NCBI GenBank assembly: GCA_910587255.1
Contig: CAJUKT010000042.1
Span: 1-64,000 of the forward strand
Direction of reading: 5' to 3'
Length of the DNA: 64,000 bases
DNA from: an uncultured Oscillospiraceae bacterium
GTDB taxonomy: Bacteria > Bacillota > Clostridia > Oscillospirales > Oscillospiraceae
In this document: positions 9,266 through 16,772 of the stretch, in pieces
How positions within the stretch are numbered: position 1 is the stretch's first letter
Layout: each line of letters begins with the position of its first letter
Translations under genes and position numbers: made by a program
Notes under the pieces: generated by a model
What the model saw: the letters and a program-made list of their open reading frames with translations, nothing else
Told to the model about the DNA's origin: nothing
The model's database searches: none

Positions 9266-9281
9266 TGTTTCACGTGAAACG
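9266..9281. promoter_or_regulatory. parS-like ParB-binding site
   Basis: TGTTTCACGTGAAACG matches the Bacillus/Clostridia parS consensus TGTTTCACGTGAAACA at 15 of 16 positions. It lies between glgP and the ROK kinase gene. Confidence 0.7.
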
Positions 9282-9313
9282 CACGTTCTAATTTTTTGAA
9301 GGAGGTCTGGAGA

Positions 9314-10222
9314 GTGAGAGAGGTCTGTTTTGGCATCGACGTAGGGGGAACCACCGTCAAGCTGGGGTTGGTAAGCCGGGAAGGGGACCTGCTGGACAAG
9401 CGGGAGTTCCCCACCTTCCGGGATGTGGACGCCACCTTTGACGACATCGCCAGCCACATGCGCCAGGTGATGGAGTCCTTCCCCGACTGTATCTGCGTGG
9501 GCGCGGGGGTGGGCGTGCCCGGCCCTGTGGTGAACCAGTCGCTGGTGACGCTGTGCGTCAACCTGGGCTGGGAGAACCTGAATGTGGCCCAGGAGCTGTC
9601 CAGCCGGGCGGGCGTGCCCGTCAAGGCGGCCAACGACGCCAACCTGGCTGCCCTGGGCGAGGCGTGGCAGGGCACCGGCAAGGGCTGCCGGAATCTGGTG
9701 CTGTTCACCGTGGGCACCGGCGTGGGGGGCGGCGTCATCTGCGACGGGCGCATCGTGGCCGGGGCCACCGGGGCCGGCGGCGAGGTGGGCCACATGACCG
9801 TACCCTTCCACCCGGACTGGGAGTGCTGCTGCGGCCGGAAGGGCTGCCTGGAGGTCACCTCCTCCGCCACCGGCATCATCCGGGCGGCGCGCCAGTTCTC
9901 CCCCTTTAAGGAGATGGACAAGGTGACCGCCAAGGATGTGTACGACGCCGCTGCCGCCGGGGACGAGAACGCCCAGGCGGTGGTCAAGGAGGCGGGCAAC
10001 GCCCTGGGCTATGCCGCCGCCGCGGTCAGCAGCGTTGTCAACCCGGAGATCATCCTGCTGGGCGGCGGTGTGTCCGCCGCGGGCAGCGCCCTGCTGGGCC
10101 CGGTGGAGGCCTCGTTCAAGGCCAATGTGCTCTCCGCCTGCGCCGGTGTGCGCTTTGCCCTGGCCCAGCTGGGGAACAACGCGGGCATCTATGGCGGCGC
10201 GGCCCTGTTTTTCACAGAATAA
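9314..10222 (+). CDS. glk: ROK-family glucokinase
   Basis: Phosphorylates glucose (or a related hexose) with ATP. The GTG at 9314 is preferred because GAAGGAGGT lies seven bases upstream; a TTG at 9296 overlaps that ribosome binding site. The 302-aa protein has the ATP loop DVGGTTVKLG at the N terminus and the ROK zinc signature CCCGRKGCLE near residue 175, plus GxGxGGG segments. It sits between glgP and pgi, so glucose phosphorylation fits the context. ROK kinases for other sugars cannot be excluded from sequence alone. Confidence 0.88.
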   Translation: MREVCFGIDVGGTTVKLGLVSREGDLLDKREFPTFRDVDATFDDIASHMRQVMESFPDCICVGAGVGVPGPVVNQSLVTLCVNLGWENLNVAQELSSRAGVPVKAANDANLAALGEAWQGTGKGCRNLVLFTVGTGVGGGVICDGRIVAGATGAGGEVGHMTVPFHPDWECCCGRKGCLEVTSSATGIIRAARQFSPFKEMDKVTAKDVYDAAAAGDENAQAVVKEAGNALGYAAAAVSSVVNPEIILLGGGVSAAGSALLGPVEASFKANVLSACAGVRFALAQLGNNAGIYGGAALFFTE

Positions 10223-10282
10223 CGCGATATTTTCCCCTGTTTGGAGCAGAATATCAGGAAATCAATAAGGAGTGATGTCATC

Positions 10283-11545
10283 ATGCTCAAGCTCGACCTT
10301 TCTATGCTGGAGGGTGTGGTCTCCCAGGAGCAGATCCAAGCCATGGCCCCCGAGGTGGAGGCCGCCCACGCCAAGCTCTATGACGCTGCCGCCCCGGGCT
10401 CCGATTTTGTGGGCTGGGTGCGCCTGCCGGAAAACTACGACAAGGACGAATTTGCCCGCATCCAGAAGGCCGCCGCCAAGATCCGCCAGGATTCCCAGGT
10501 TCTGGTGGTTATCGGCATCGGCGGGTCCTACCTGGGGGCCCGGGCCGCCCTGGAGGTGTTCCCCCCCGACGGGCCGGAGATCTGCTTTGTGGGCTGCTCC
10601 CTCAGCCCCAACGAGATCCACAAGGTAATGAAAAAGGTGGAGGGCCGCAGCTGGTCCATCAATGTCATCTCCAAATCCGGCGGCACCACCGAGCCCGCCG
10701 TGGCCTTCCGGGTGTTCCGGGACCTGCTGGTGAAGCAGTACGGCAAGGAGGCCGACGGGCGTATCTACGCCACCACCGACAAGGCCCGGGGGGCCCTCAA
10801 GACCCTGGCCGACTCCAACGGCTGGGAGACCTTTGTGGTGCCCGACGATGTGGGGGGCCGCTTCTCCGTGCTGTCCGCCGTGGGCCTGCTGCCCATCGCC
10901 GTGGGCGGCGCCGACATTGAGGCGCTGATGGCCGGCGCCCGGGACGCCATGAACGCCTTTGACAAGCGGGATATGGAGAACCCCGTCTGGCAGTATGTGG
11001 CCGTGCGCAACCTGCTCTACCGGCAGGGGAAGAAGATCGAGCTGTTCTGCTCCTACGAGCCGTCCTATTCCTTTGTGGGCGAGTGGCTCAAGCAGCTGTT
11101 CGGCGAGTCCGAGGGTAAGGACGGCAAGGGCATTTTCCCCGCCTCCGCCCAGTTCACCACCGACCTGCACTCCCTGGGCCAGTATATCCAGGACGGCGAG
11201 CGCCACCTGTTTGAGACGGTGATCTATGTGGACGATACCGGCTGCGACATCGCCATCCCCCACAGCGACGACAACGGGGACAACCTGAACTACCTGGCGG
11301 GCAAGCCCCTGAGCTTTGTGCGTGAAATGGCGTTTAAGGGCACCCTGGCCGCCCACAAGGACGGCGGCGCCCCCTCCATGGTCCTGCGCATGGACAAGAT
11401 GGACGTGCACGCACTGGGCGGGCTGTTCTACTTCTTCGAGCTGTCCTGCGGCATCAGCGGCCACGTGTTGGGGGTCAACCCCTTCAACCAGCCCGGTGTG
11501 GAGGCGTATAAGAAGAACATGTTCGAGCTGCTGGGCAGGCCCTGA
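10283..11545 (+). CDS. pgi: Glucose-6-phosphate isomerase
   Basis: Interconverts glucose-6-phosphate and fructose-6-phosphate, joining the glycogen module to glycolysis. The ATG at 10283 follows AAGGAG at good distance. The 420-aa protein is of the shorter Gram-positive type and shows VVIGIGGSYLGARAA, ISKSGGTTEPA (phosphate-binding) and NPFNQPGVEAYKKN near the C terminus. It starts 60 bp after the kinase gene and is probably co-transcribed with it. Confidence 0.95.
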   Translation: MLKLDLSMLEGVVSQEQIQAMAPEVEAAHAKLYDAAAPGSDFVGWVRLPENYDKDEFARIQKAAAKIRQDSQVLVVIGIGGSYLGARAALEVFPPDGPEICFVGCSLSPNEIHKVMKKVEGRSWSINVISKSGGTTEPAVAFRVFRDLLVKQYGKEADGRIYATTDKARGALKTLADSNGWETFVVPDDVGGRFSVLSAVGLLPIAVGGADIEALMAGARDAMNAFDKRDMENPVWQYVAVRNLLYRQGKKIELFCSYEPSYSFVGEWLKQLFGESEGKDGKGIFPASAQFTTDLHSLGQYIQDGERHLFETVIYVDDTGCDIAIPHSDDNGDNLNYLAGKPLSFVREMAFKGTLAAHKDGGAPSMVLRMDKMDVHALGGLFYFFELSCGISGHVLGVNPFNQPGVEAYKKNMFELLGRP

Positions 11546-11557
11546 CGAAGGGCGCCT

Positions 11558-11977
11558 ATGATGGACCGGTTGGACAAAAGCCGCTGCCCCTCCCTGGAGG
11601 AAATGGGGGAATACGTGGGCAATCCGCTGTTCTCCCAGTTTTGCGCGGAAGTCAAGGATAGGTACCAGTGCGCTGAGAGGATTGAATTCAGCGCGTGCAG
11701 CATGGAAAAGGGCTGGAACGTGAAGTTCAAGAAATCGGGGAAGGCCCTGTGCACCGTGTACCCCAGGGAGTCCTATGTCACCGCCATGGTTGTGGTGGGG
11801 CAGAAGGAGAAGGGGCCGGTGGAGGCCGCCCTGCCCAGCTGTGCCGCCGCGCTCCAGGAGCTCTACGTCCGTACCCGGGAGGGGAACGGACAGAGGTGGC
11901 TCATGATCGACCTGGAGGACCGGGACGGTCTGTACCGTGATGTGTTCCGGCTGATGGACATTCGGATCGGACGGTAA
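11558..11977 (+). CDS. DUF3788 family protein
   Basis: A 139-aa protein without signal peptide or membrane segment. Its core (residues 50-115: WNVKFKKSGKALCTVYPRESYVTAMVVVGQKEKG) resembles the DUF3788 family, whose function is not established. It begins 12 bp after pgi and ends right before a strong terminator, so it appears to be the last gene of the glgP-glk-pgi transcript. The link to sugar metabolism is positional only. Confidence 0.75.
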   Translation: MMDRLDKSRCPSLEEMGEYVGNPLFSQFCAEVKDRYQCAERIEFSACSMEKGWNVKFKKSGKALCTVYPRESYVTAMVVVGQKEKGPVEAALPSCAAALQELYVRTREGNGQRWLMIDLEDRDGLYRDVFRLMDIRIGR

Positions 11978-11980
11978 CGC

Positions 11981-12027
11981 AAACCCCGCCGGACGGCCAA
12001 TGATGAGGGCTGTCCGGCGGGGTTTTT
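11981..12027 (+). terminator. Intrinsic terminator after DUF3788 gene
   Basis: AAACCCCGCCGGACGGCC pairs with 12008-12025 with one G-T wobble, followed by a T run. Confidence 0.85.
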
Positions 12028-12058
12028 ACATCTGTGGGATAAAAACAGGGGCGAGGGG

Positions 12059-12087
12059 TTGAAAACAGGGCGGGAGTGTGCTATATT
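12059..12087 (+). promoter_or_regulatory. Promoter of the YebC-RidA unit
   Basis: TTGAAA at 12059-12064, 17-base spacer, TATATT at 12082-12087. Confidence 0.65.
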
Positions 12088-12148
12088 ATGGGGTGAATTT
12101 TTTGCCCCCAGCGGGCTCACACCTCATAACGAAGGGAACGATACCACC

Positions 12149-12874
12149 ATGTCAGGACATTCCAAGTGGCATAATATCCAAAAGACCAAGGGCGCGGCGG
12201 ACGCCAAGCGCTCCCAGGCGTTTACCAAGATCGCCCGGGAGATCATCGTGGCCGTCAAGACCGGCGGCTCCGGCGACCCCGCCAATAACTCCCGCCTGGC
12301 CACCGTCATCGCCAAGGCCCGGGCGGCCAACATGCCCAACGACAACATCAAGCGCACCATTGAGAAGGCCGTGGGCTCCGGCAACGCCAACGACTACGAG
12401 GCCATCACCTACGAGGGGTACGGCCCCGGCGGCGTGGCGGTGATTGTGGAAACCCTCACCGACAACCGCAACCGCACCGCCTCCGAGGTGCGCCACTACT
12501 TCGACAAGTTCGGCGGCAACCTGGGGGCCACCGGCTGCGTGTCCTGGTCCTTCGACCAGAAGGGCGTGCTGGTCATCGAGCGGGAGGACCTGGACGAGGA
12601 GACGGCCATGATGGACGCCCTGGACTGCGGCGGGCTGGACTTTGAGGCGGACGAGGACTGCTTCACCGTTTATACCGCCCCGGACGCCTTTGGCGAGGTG
12701 CTCTCCGCCATGGAGGAAAAGGGCTATGTGTTCGCCTCGGCCAAGGTGGAGATGGTGCCGCAGAACTACGTCGCCCTCTCCGACGAGGGGGACATCAAGA
12801 ATATGGAGAAGCTCATCGACAACATGGAGGACAACGACGACGTGCAGAATGTCTGGCACAACTGGGACAATTGA
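12149..12874 (+). CDS. YebC/PmpR-family protein
   Basis: A 241-aa protein opening with the family signature MSGHSKWHNIQ and an Ala/Lys-rich helical domain, followed by GYGPGGVAVIVE and GxLGATGCVSW. YebC proteins were annotated as transcription regulators and are now also linked to translation of proline-rich stretches. Which role applies here cannot be told. The ATG at 12149 is behind GAAGGGA. The next gene follows 13 bp later. Confidence 0.93.
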   Translation: MSGHSKWHNIQKTKGAADAKRSQAFTKIAREIIVAVKTGGSGDPANNSRLATVIAKARAANMPNDNIKRTIEKAVGSGNANDYEAITYEGYGPGGVAVIVETLTDNRNRTASEVRHYFDKFGGNLGATGCVSWSFDQKGVLVIEREDLDEETAMMDALDCGGLDFEADEDCFTVYTAPDAFGEVLSAMEEKGYVFASAKVEMVPQNYVALSDEGDIKNMEKLIDNMEDNDDVQNVWHNWDN

Positions 12875-12887
12875 GGAGGACGCCGCG

Positions 12888-13262
12888 ATGAACCAGACGA
12901 TCACCGCCGCAAACGCCCCCGCCGCCGTGGGGCCCTACTGCCACGCCAAGCTGGCGGGCAATACCCTGTACACCTCCGGCCAGCTGGGGCTGGTTCCCGC
13001 CACTGGCGAGCTTCCCCAGGGCGTGGAGGCCCAGGCCGCCCAGGCGCTGGAAAACCTGGGGGCCGTGCTCAGCGCCGCCGGAATGGGCTTTGGGGATGTG
13101 GTGAAGACCACGGTGTTTTTGGCGGACATGGGCGACTTTGCTGCCATCAACGCCGTCTACGCCAAGTATTTCCCCGGCGAAGCGCCGGCCCGCTCCTGCG
13201 TGCAGGCCGCGGCGCTGCCCAAGGGAGCCCTGTTTGAGATTGAGGCCGTGGCAGTCAAGTAA
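12888..13262 (+). CDS. ridA: RidA-family (YjgF) enamine/imine deaminase
   Basis: A 124-aa protein with the features of RidA: GPYCHA near residues 16-21, LYTSGQLGLVP, and the C-terminal signature PARSCVQAAALPKGALFEIEAVA with the catalytic Arg. RidA hydrolyses reactive enamine/imine intermediates formed by PLP enzymes. The ATG at 12888 has GAGGAGG just upstream. It is probably co-transcribed with the YebC gene. Confidence 0.93.
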   Translation: MNQTITAANAPAAVGPYCHAKLAGNTLYTSGQLGLVPATGELPQGVEAQAAQALENLGAVLSAAGMGFGDVVKTTVFLADMGDFAAINAVYAKYFPGEAPARSCVQAAALPKGALFEIEAVAVK

Positions 13263-13320
13263 AAGACAGGAACAGGCATGATCCATTAAAAATTTATATC
13301 ACAACCGGAGGAAATTTGCT

Positions 13321-13857
13321 ATGTCCAAATACGCTGGAACCCAGACGGAGAAAAATCTGGAGGCCGCCTTTGCCGGGGAATCCCAGGCCAGAAACAAGTA
13401 CACCTATTTCGCATCCAAGGCGAAGAAGGAGGGCTTTGAGCAGATCGCGGCCCTCTTCCTGAAAACAGCGGACAACGAAAAGGAACACGCGAAGATGTGG
13501 TTCAAGGAGCTGGAGGGCATCGGCAGCACCGCGGAGAACCTGGGGGCGGCCGCCGACGGCGAGAACTATGAGTGGACGGACATGTACGAGGGCTTTGCCA
13601 AGACCGCCGAGGAGGAGGGCTTCCCCGAGCTGGCCGCCAAGTTCCGCTGCGTGGCCGCCATTGAGAAGCACCATGAGGAGCGCTACCGCGCCCTGCTGCG
13701 GAACGTGGAGGCCCAGGAGGTTTTCAAGAAGAGCGAGGTCAAGGTGTGGGAGTGCCGGAACTGCGGCCATATTGTGGTGGGGACCAGCGCCCCCGAGGTA
13801 TGCCCCACCTGCGCCCATCCCCAGTCCTACTTTGAGGTCAGCGCGGAGAACTATTGA
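13321..13857 (+). CDS. rbr: Rubrerythrin
   Basis: A non-haem di-iron peroxidase that removes hydrogen peroxide in anaerobes. The 178-aa protein has a ferritin-like four-helix domain with the ligands in FAGESQARNKY, EKEHAKMW, EEEGFPELA and EKHHEERY, then a C-terminal rubredoxin domain with CRNCGH and CPTCAH that binds one iron. The start is the ATG behind GGAGGAAA. A strong terminator follows at once, so it is probably monocistronic. It points to an anaerobic host. Confidence 0.97.
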   Translation: MSKYAGTQTEKNLEAAFAGESQARNKYTYFASKAKKEGFEQIAALFLKTADNEKEHAKMWFKELEGIGSTAENLGAAADGENYEWTDMYEGFAKTAEEEGFPELAAKFRCVAAIEKHHEERYRALLRNVEAQEVFKKSEVKVWECRNCGHIVVGTSAPEVCPTCAHPQSYFEVSAENY

Positions 13858-13867
13858 CAGCTTTACA

Positions 13868-13904
13868 TAAAAACGGCGGGGAGCATCGCTCCCCGCCGTT
13901 TTTT
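13868..13904 (+). terminator. Intrinsic terminator after rubrerythrin
   Basis: AAAACGGCGGGGAGC pairs with GCTCCCCGCCGTTTT, followed by T residues. The A run on the other side makes it usable by the convergent helicase gene too. Confidence 0.85.
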
Positions 13905-13941
13905 ATAGGCCGCACCGGCAGCGGAAGCACACCGCCCCCGC

Positions 13942-16182
13942 TCAGCGGCTTTGGCGGGCGGGGAAGCGCCCCGCGCCCTTCCGCTCCCGGCGGAAGCACC
14001 CGTCGCACAGCCGGCCCCGGTGGTGCAGGGGCAGGGCCTTGCCGCACCGGGCGCAGAAGCGGATGTTATTGCGCAGCTTGTACAGCAGAATCTCGTTGAT
14101 CTCATCGGCCACGCGCTCCCGGCTGTCGTACAGCCTGTCCTCGTCCACCGGGCAGCCGAAGGCCTTGGAAAAGGAGAAGTAGAGGTCCAGCTTGCGGTAG
14201 TACAGCTCAAGCTCGGGCAGGGTGGGCTCCTCCTCGGGCAGGCCGGGCTGTTCCAGGGGCTCCTCCCGCTGCCAGCGGTGGAGGAACTGGAAAAACAGCT
14301 CCCGCAGAACGTCGTCCGTCTCGTCAAAGGGGATGTTGGCGGCGCGCAGCTCCTGCTCCCGGGTGAGGATAAAGCCCATCTCCCGCATTTTGGAGATCAG
14401 GGAGATATACCGGGTGATATCCAGCTTCCGATAGGGCTCCACGGTGGGCATCTGGTTCCACTGGGTCAGCACCTCCAGAAGGTCGAAATCCACCTGGAGC
14501 ACCAGGTCGGAAAAACCCGCCACAGCGTATTCCAGGGGCGGAACCGCCGCCTCCAGCCCCGCCCGGATGGCGGGGAGGTTCTGGGTGGCTCCCACCCAGC
14601 CCTTGTTATACATCCCGAAGCGGCCGGCCCGGCCGGCGATCTGCTTGATCTCCTCCGGGCGCAGCTCCCGGCGCTCCACGCCGTCGAATTTCTCCGTCTC
14701 CATGAAGATGATCCGCCGTATGGGAAGGTTGAGCCCCATGCCGATGGCGTCGGTGGACACAATATACTCCATGTCCCCCTTGAGGAAGCCCTCCATCTGC
14801 TTGCGCCGGGTGGCGTAGGGCAGGGCCCCGTAGATGATGGCCGGCTCCTTGCCGCTTTGGCGCAGGTCCTCCGCCACGCTGAGCACCCCTATCTTGGAAA
14901 AGGTGATGAGGGCGTCCCCAGGCTGGACGCGCTGGTAATCTATGGGGTGGGACATGCACAGCAGCGGGGTGGCGCGCTCATGGACTGCCACCTCCACGCT
15001 GTCGCCGCAGCTCTCGATGAGGCGGACGAGCAGCTGCTTGGCCTCCGGGGCGGCGCACAGGTGCACCTCGGGGGAGAGCACGCCCAGAATCGCCCGGGTC
15101 CAGGCATACCCCCGCTGGGGGTCGGCGATCATCTGGCACTCGTCGATCACCGCCGCCTCGTACCGCCGCTTTAAATCCAGCTTTTCCGCCGTGGCGGCCA
15201 GGTGGGTGTCCCCCTCCCGGAGGTCCTCCTCCTCCCCGGTGGAGAGGGAGCAGTCCACCCCCGCGTCCAGCAGGGTCTCCTGGGCCTCCAGCGCCAGCAG
15301 GCGCAAAGGGGCCAGGTATACCCCGGTTTTCGCCCGGATCAGCCGCTGGAACCCGGCATAGGTCTTGCCGGTGTTGGTGCCCCCCAGGTGCAGGATAAAG
15401 CGCCGGTGCATGGCCCGGGCCTCCGGGTACTCGTCCTTGGGGTTGAGGGCGATGAGCAGGGACAGGCTGGTGCGGATGGCCTGGGGCACGTACCACACCG
15501 ACCACACCGAGCCCAGCCCCTCCCGGAGCAGCTGCCCGGCAGGGAAGCCCCTGGCGGCCAGCAGCGCGTCCACGTCCGCCTCCGGCTGGGCGGCGGCAAA
15601 ATCGGAGAGCGCCTGCCTGGCCGCCCCAATCAGCGCCCAGGGGTAGCGGTCCCGGAGCTCCAGCGTCAGCTGATGGTTTGGGTGGTCCCCCAGCCAGGCC
15701 CCCGCCCGGAGAAAGTTTTTCAGAATTTCCGGCAGGCGCTTGGGATCGCACCGGCGCTCCAGCGCCAGGAACTCGCCCGTCCAGGCGGCGGCCTGGGAGC
15801 TGCGCACCCCCCGGCCCCCTGTCCCCCCGGCGGACAGCCGCTCCAGCAGGGCGGCGTGGCAGTGCCCCGCCAGAAGCCAGGGGGCGGAGGAATCCTTTTC
15901 CGCCCCCTCCCAAGCTTGGGCGAGAATGGCGCGGGCCCGCTTTGCCCCCGGCGCGGGGGGCGGGGGAAGGCGCTCGGAAGCCGATTCCTCCTGCGCACAA
16001 TGGATGAAACGGGGGTCCCGCTCCCCATGGCGCACGTCCTCCTTGTCCCATACCCGGACGCAATAGCCGTCGCGGGGAATGCAGCGGGGCTTGGGGAGAA
16101 GCTCCCGGATCAGATCCTGCGTCCAGCCCCGCCGCTTCAGCATCGACGCGCTCCAGTATTTTCCCCGGCTGCGTCCGGACAT
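13942..16182 (-). CDS. SUV3-like DEAD/DEAH RNA helicase
   Basis: A 746-aa superfamily 2 helicase. Walker A is GGTNTGKT (about residues 265-272) followed by YLAPLRLLALE. Motif II reads DECQM (about 347), motif III-like segments follow, and the C-terminal helicase domain has STDAIGMGLNLP and QIAGRAGRFG. These details match the SUV3 (mitochondrial degradosome) subgroup better than other bacterial helicases. The last 50 residues hold CARCGK and CDGC, a putative zinc ribbon. The N terminus has a GWTQDLIRELLPKP motif of unknown role. It converges on rubrerythrin. RNA turnover is a family-based inference. Confidence 0.85.
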   Translation of the reverse strand: MSGRSRGKYWSASMLKRRGWTQDLIRELLPKPRCIPRDGYCVRVWDKEDVRHGERDPRFIHCAQEESASERLPPPPAPGAKRARAILAQAWEGAEKDSSAPWLLAGHCHAALLERLSAGGTGGRGVRSSQAAAWTGEFLALERRCDPKRLPEILKNFLRAGAWLGDHPNHQLTLELRDRYPWALIGAARQALSDFAAAQPEADVDALLAARGFPAGQLLREGLGSVWSVWYVPQAIRTSLSLLIALNPKDEYPEARAMHRRFILHLGGTNTGKTYAGFQRLIRAKTGVYLAPLRLLALEAQETLLDAGVDCSLSTGEEEDLREGDTHLAATAEKLDLKRRYEAAVIDECQMIADPQRGYAWTRAILGVLSPEVHLCAAPEAKQLLVRLIESCGDSVEVAVHERATPLLCMSHPIDYQRVQPGDALITFSKIGVLSVAEDLRQSGKEPAIIYGALPYATRRKQMEGFLKGDMEYIVSTDAIGMGLNLPIRRIIFMETEKFDGVERRELRPEEIKQIAGRAGRFGMYNKGWVGATQNLPAIRAGLEAAVPPLEYAVAGFSDLVLQVDFDLLEVLTQWNQMPTVEPYRKLDITRYISLISKMREMGFILTREQELRAANIPFDETDDVLRELFFQFLHRWQREEPLEQPGLPEEEPTLPELELYYRKLDLYFSFSKAFGCPVDEDRLYDSRERVADEINEILLYKLRNNIRFCARCGKALPLHHRGRLCDGCFRRERKGAGRFPARQSR

Positions 16183-16218
16183 GGCGGCCTCTCCTCTCTT
16201 ATGGATGGTTTGAGTTAT

Positions 16219-16247
16219 AGTATAGCCCGAAATGGGGAAATCTTCAA
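16219..16247 (-). promoter_or_regulatory. Promoter of the SUV3-like helicase gene
   Basis: On the minus strand TTGAAG (16247-16242), 17 bases, TATACT (16224-16219). It lies about 37 bp before the ATG. Confidence 0.65.
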
Positions 16248-16288
16248 TGGCATCTTTGCAAAATTGGAGGTTTGGACCAGATATAAAG

Positions 16289-16317
16289 TTGCAATATTGG
16301 AAAATTTAAGATATAAT
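16289..16317 (+). promoter_or_regulatory. Promoter of the HPr gene
   Basis: TTGCAA at 16289-16294, 17 bases, TATAAT at 16312-16317. A GC-rich hairpin (16334-16342 with 16357-16365) lies in the leader of about 100 nt. Confidence 0.7.
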
Positions 16318-16424
16318 GGCATCAAACCAAGCGGCCCGGCGGATCGCGGCTGTGACCCGCCGGGCGCCCTCATACGCGCAAAACACCTTTTTATAAAACC
16401 ATGTCAACAAGAGGAGGAAACATC

Positions 16425-16685
16425 ATGAAGCAGTTCACCTACACCATTACCGACCCCGTGGGCATCCACGCCCGCCCCGCCGGGCTGCTGGTCAAGGCCG
16501 CCAAGGGGCTGGACAGCGCCGTTACCATCGCCAGGGAGGATGGCAAGTCCGCCGCCGCCACCAAGCTGATGGCGCTGATGGGGCTGGGCATTAAGCAGGG
16601 CGACACGGTGAGCGTCACCCTGGAGGGCGGCAATGAGGACGCCAACGCCCAGGCTTTGGAGCAGTTCTTCCAGGAAAATCTGTGA
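16425..16685 (+). CDS. HPr-family phosphocarrier protein lacking the regulatory serine
   Basis: An 86-aa HPr fold with the active-site motif GIHARPAG, His15 being the residue phosphorylated by enzyme I. The position equivalent to Bacillus Ser46 (target of HPr kinase) is Lys47 in the segment AATKLMALMGLG. The ATG at 16425 is behind GAGGAGG. No other PTS gene is in the window. It may be a true PTS carrier or a regulatory HPr-like protein; the missing serine argues against CcpA-type catabolite control through this protein. Confidence 0.88.
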   Translation: MKQFTYTITDPVGIHARPAGLLVKAAKGLDSAVTIAREDGKSAAATKLMALMGLGIKQGDTVSVTLEGGNEDANAQALEQFFQENL

Positions 16686-16772
16686 TGCACACGGGCCCCG
16701 CCCCTCCGGGCTTTCGGAGGGACGGGGCCCGCGCTTCAGCGCAGGGCCAACACCAACAAGGAGGATTTTACG

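Noticed and set aside
6817..9999. Long minus-strand frame of 1060 codons
   Set aside because: It is antisense to glgP and the ROK kinase gene, whose motifs are clear. Long antisense frames are expected in GC-rich codons.
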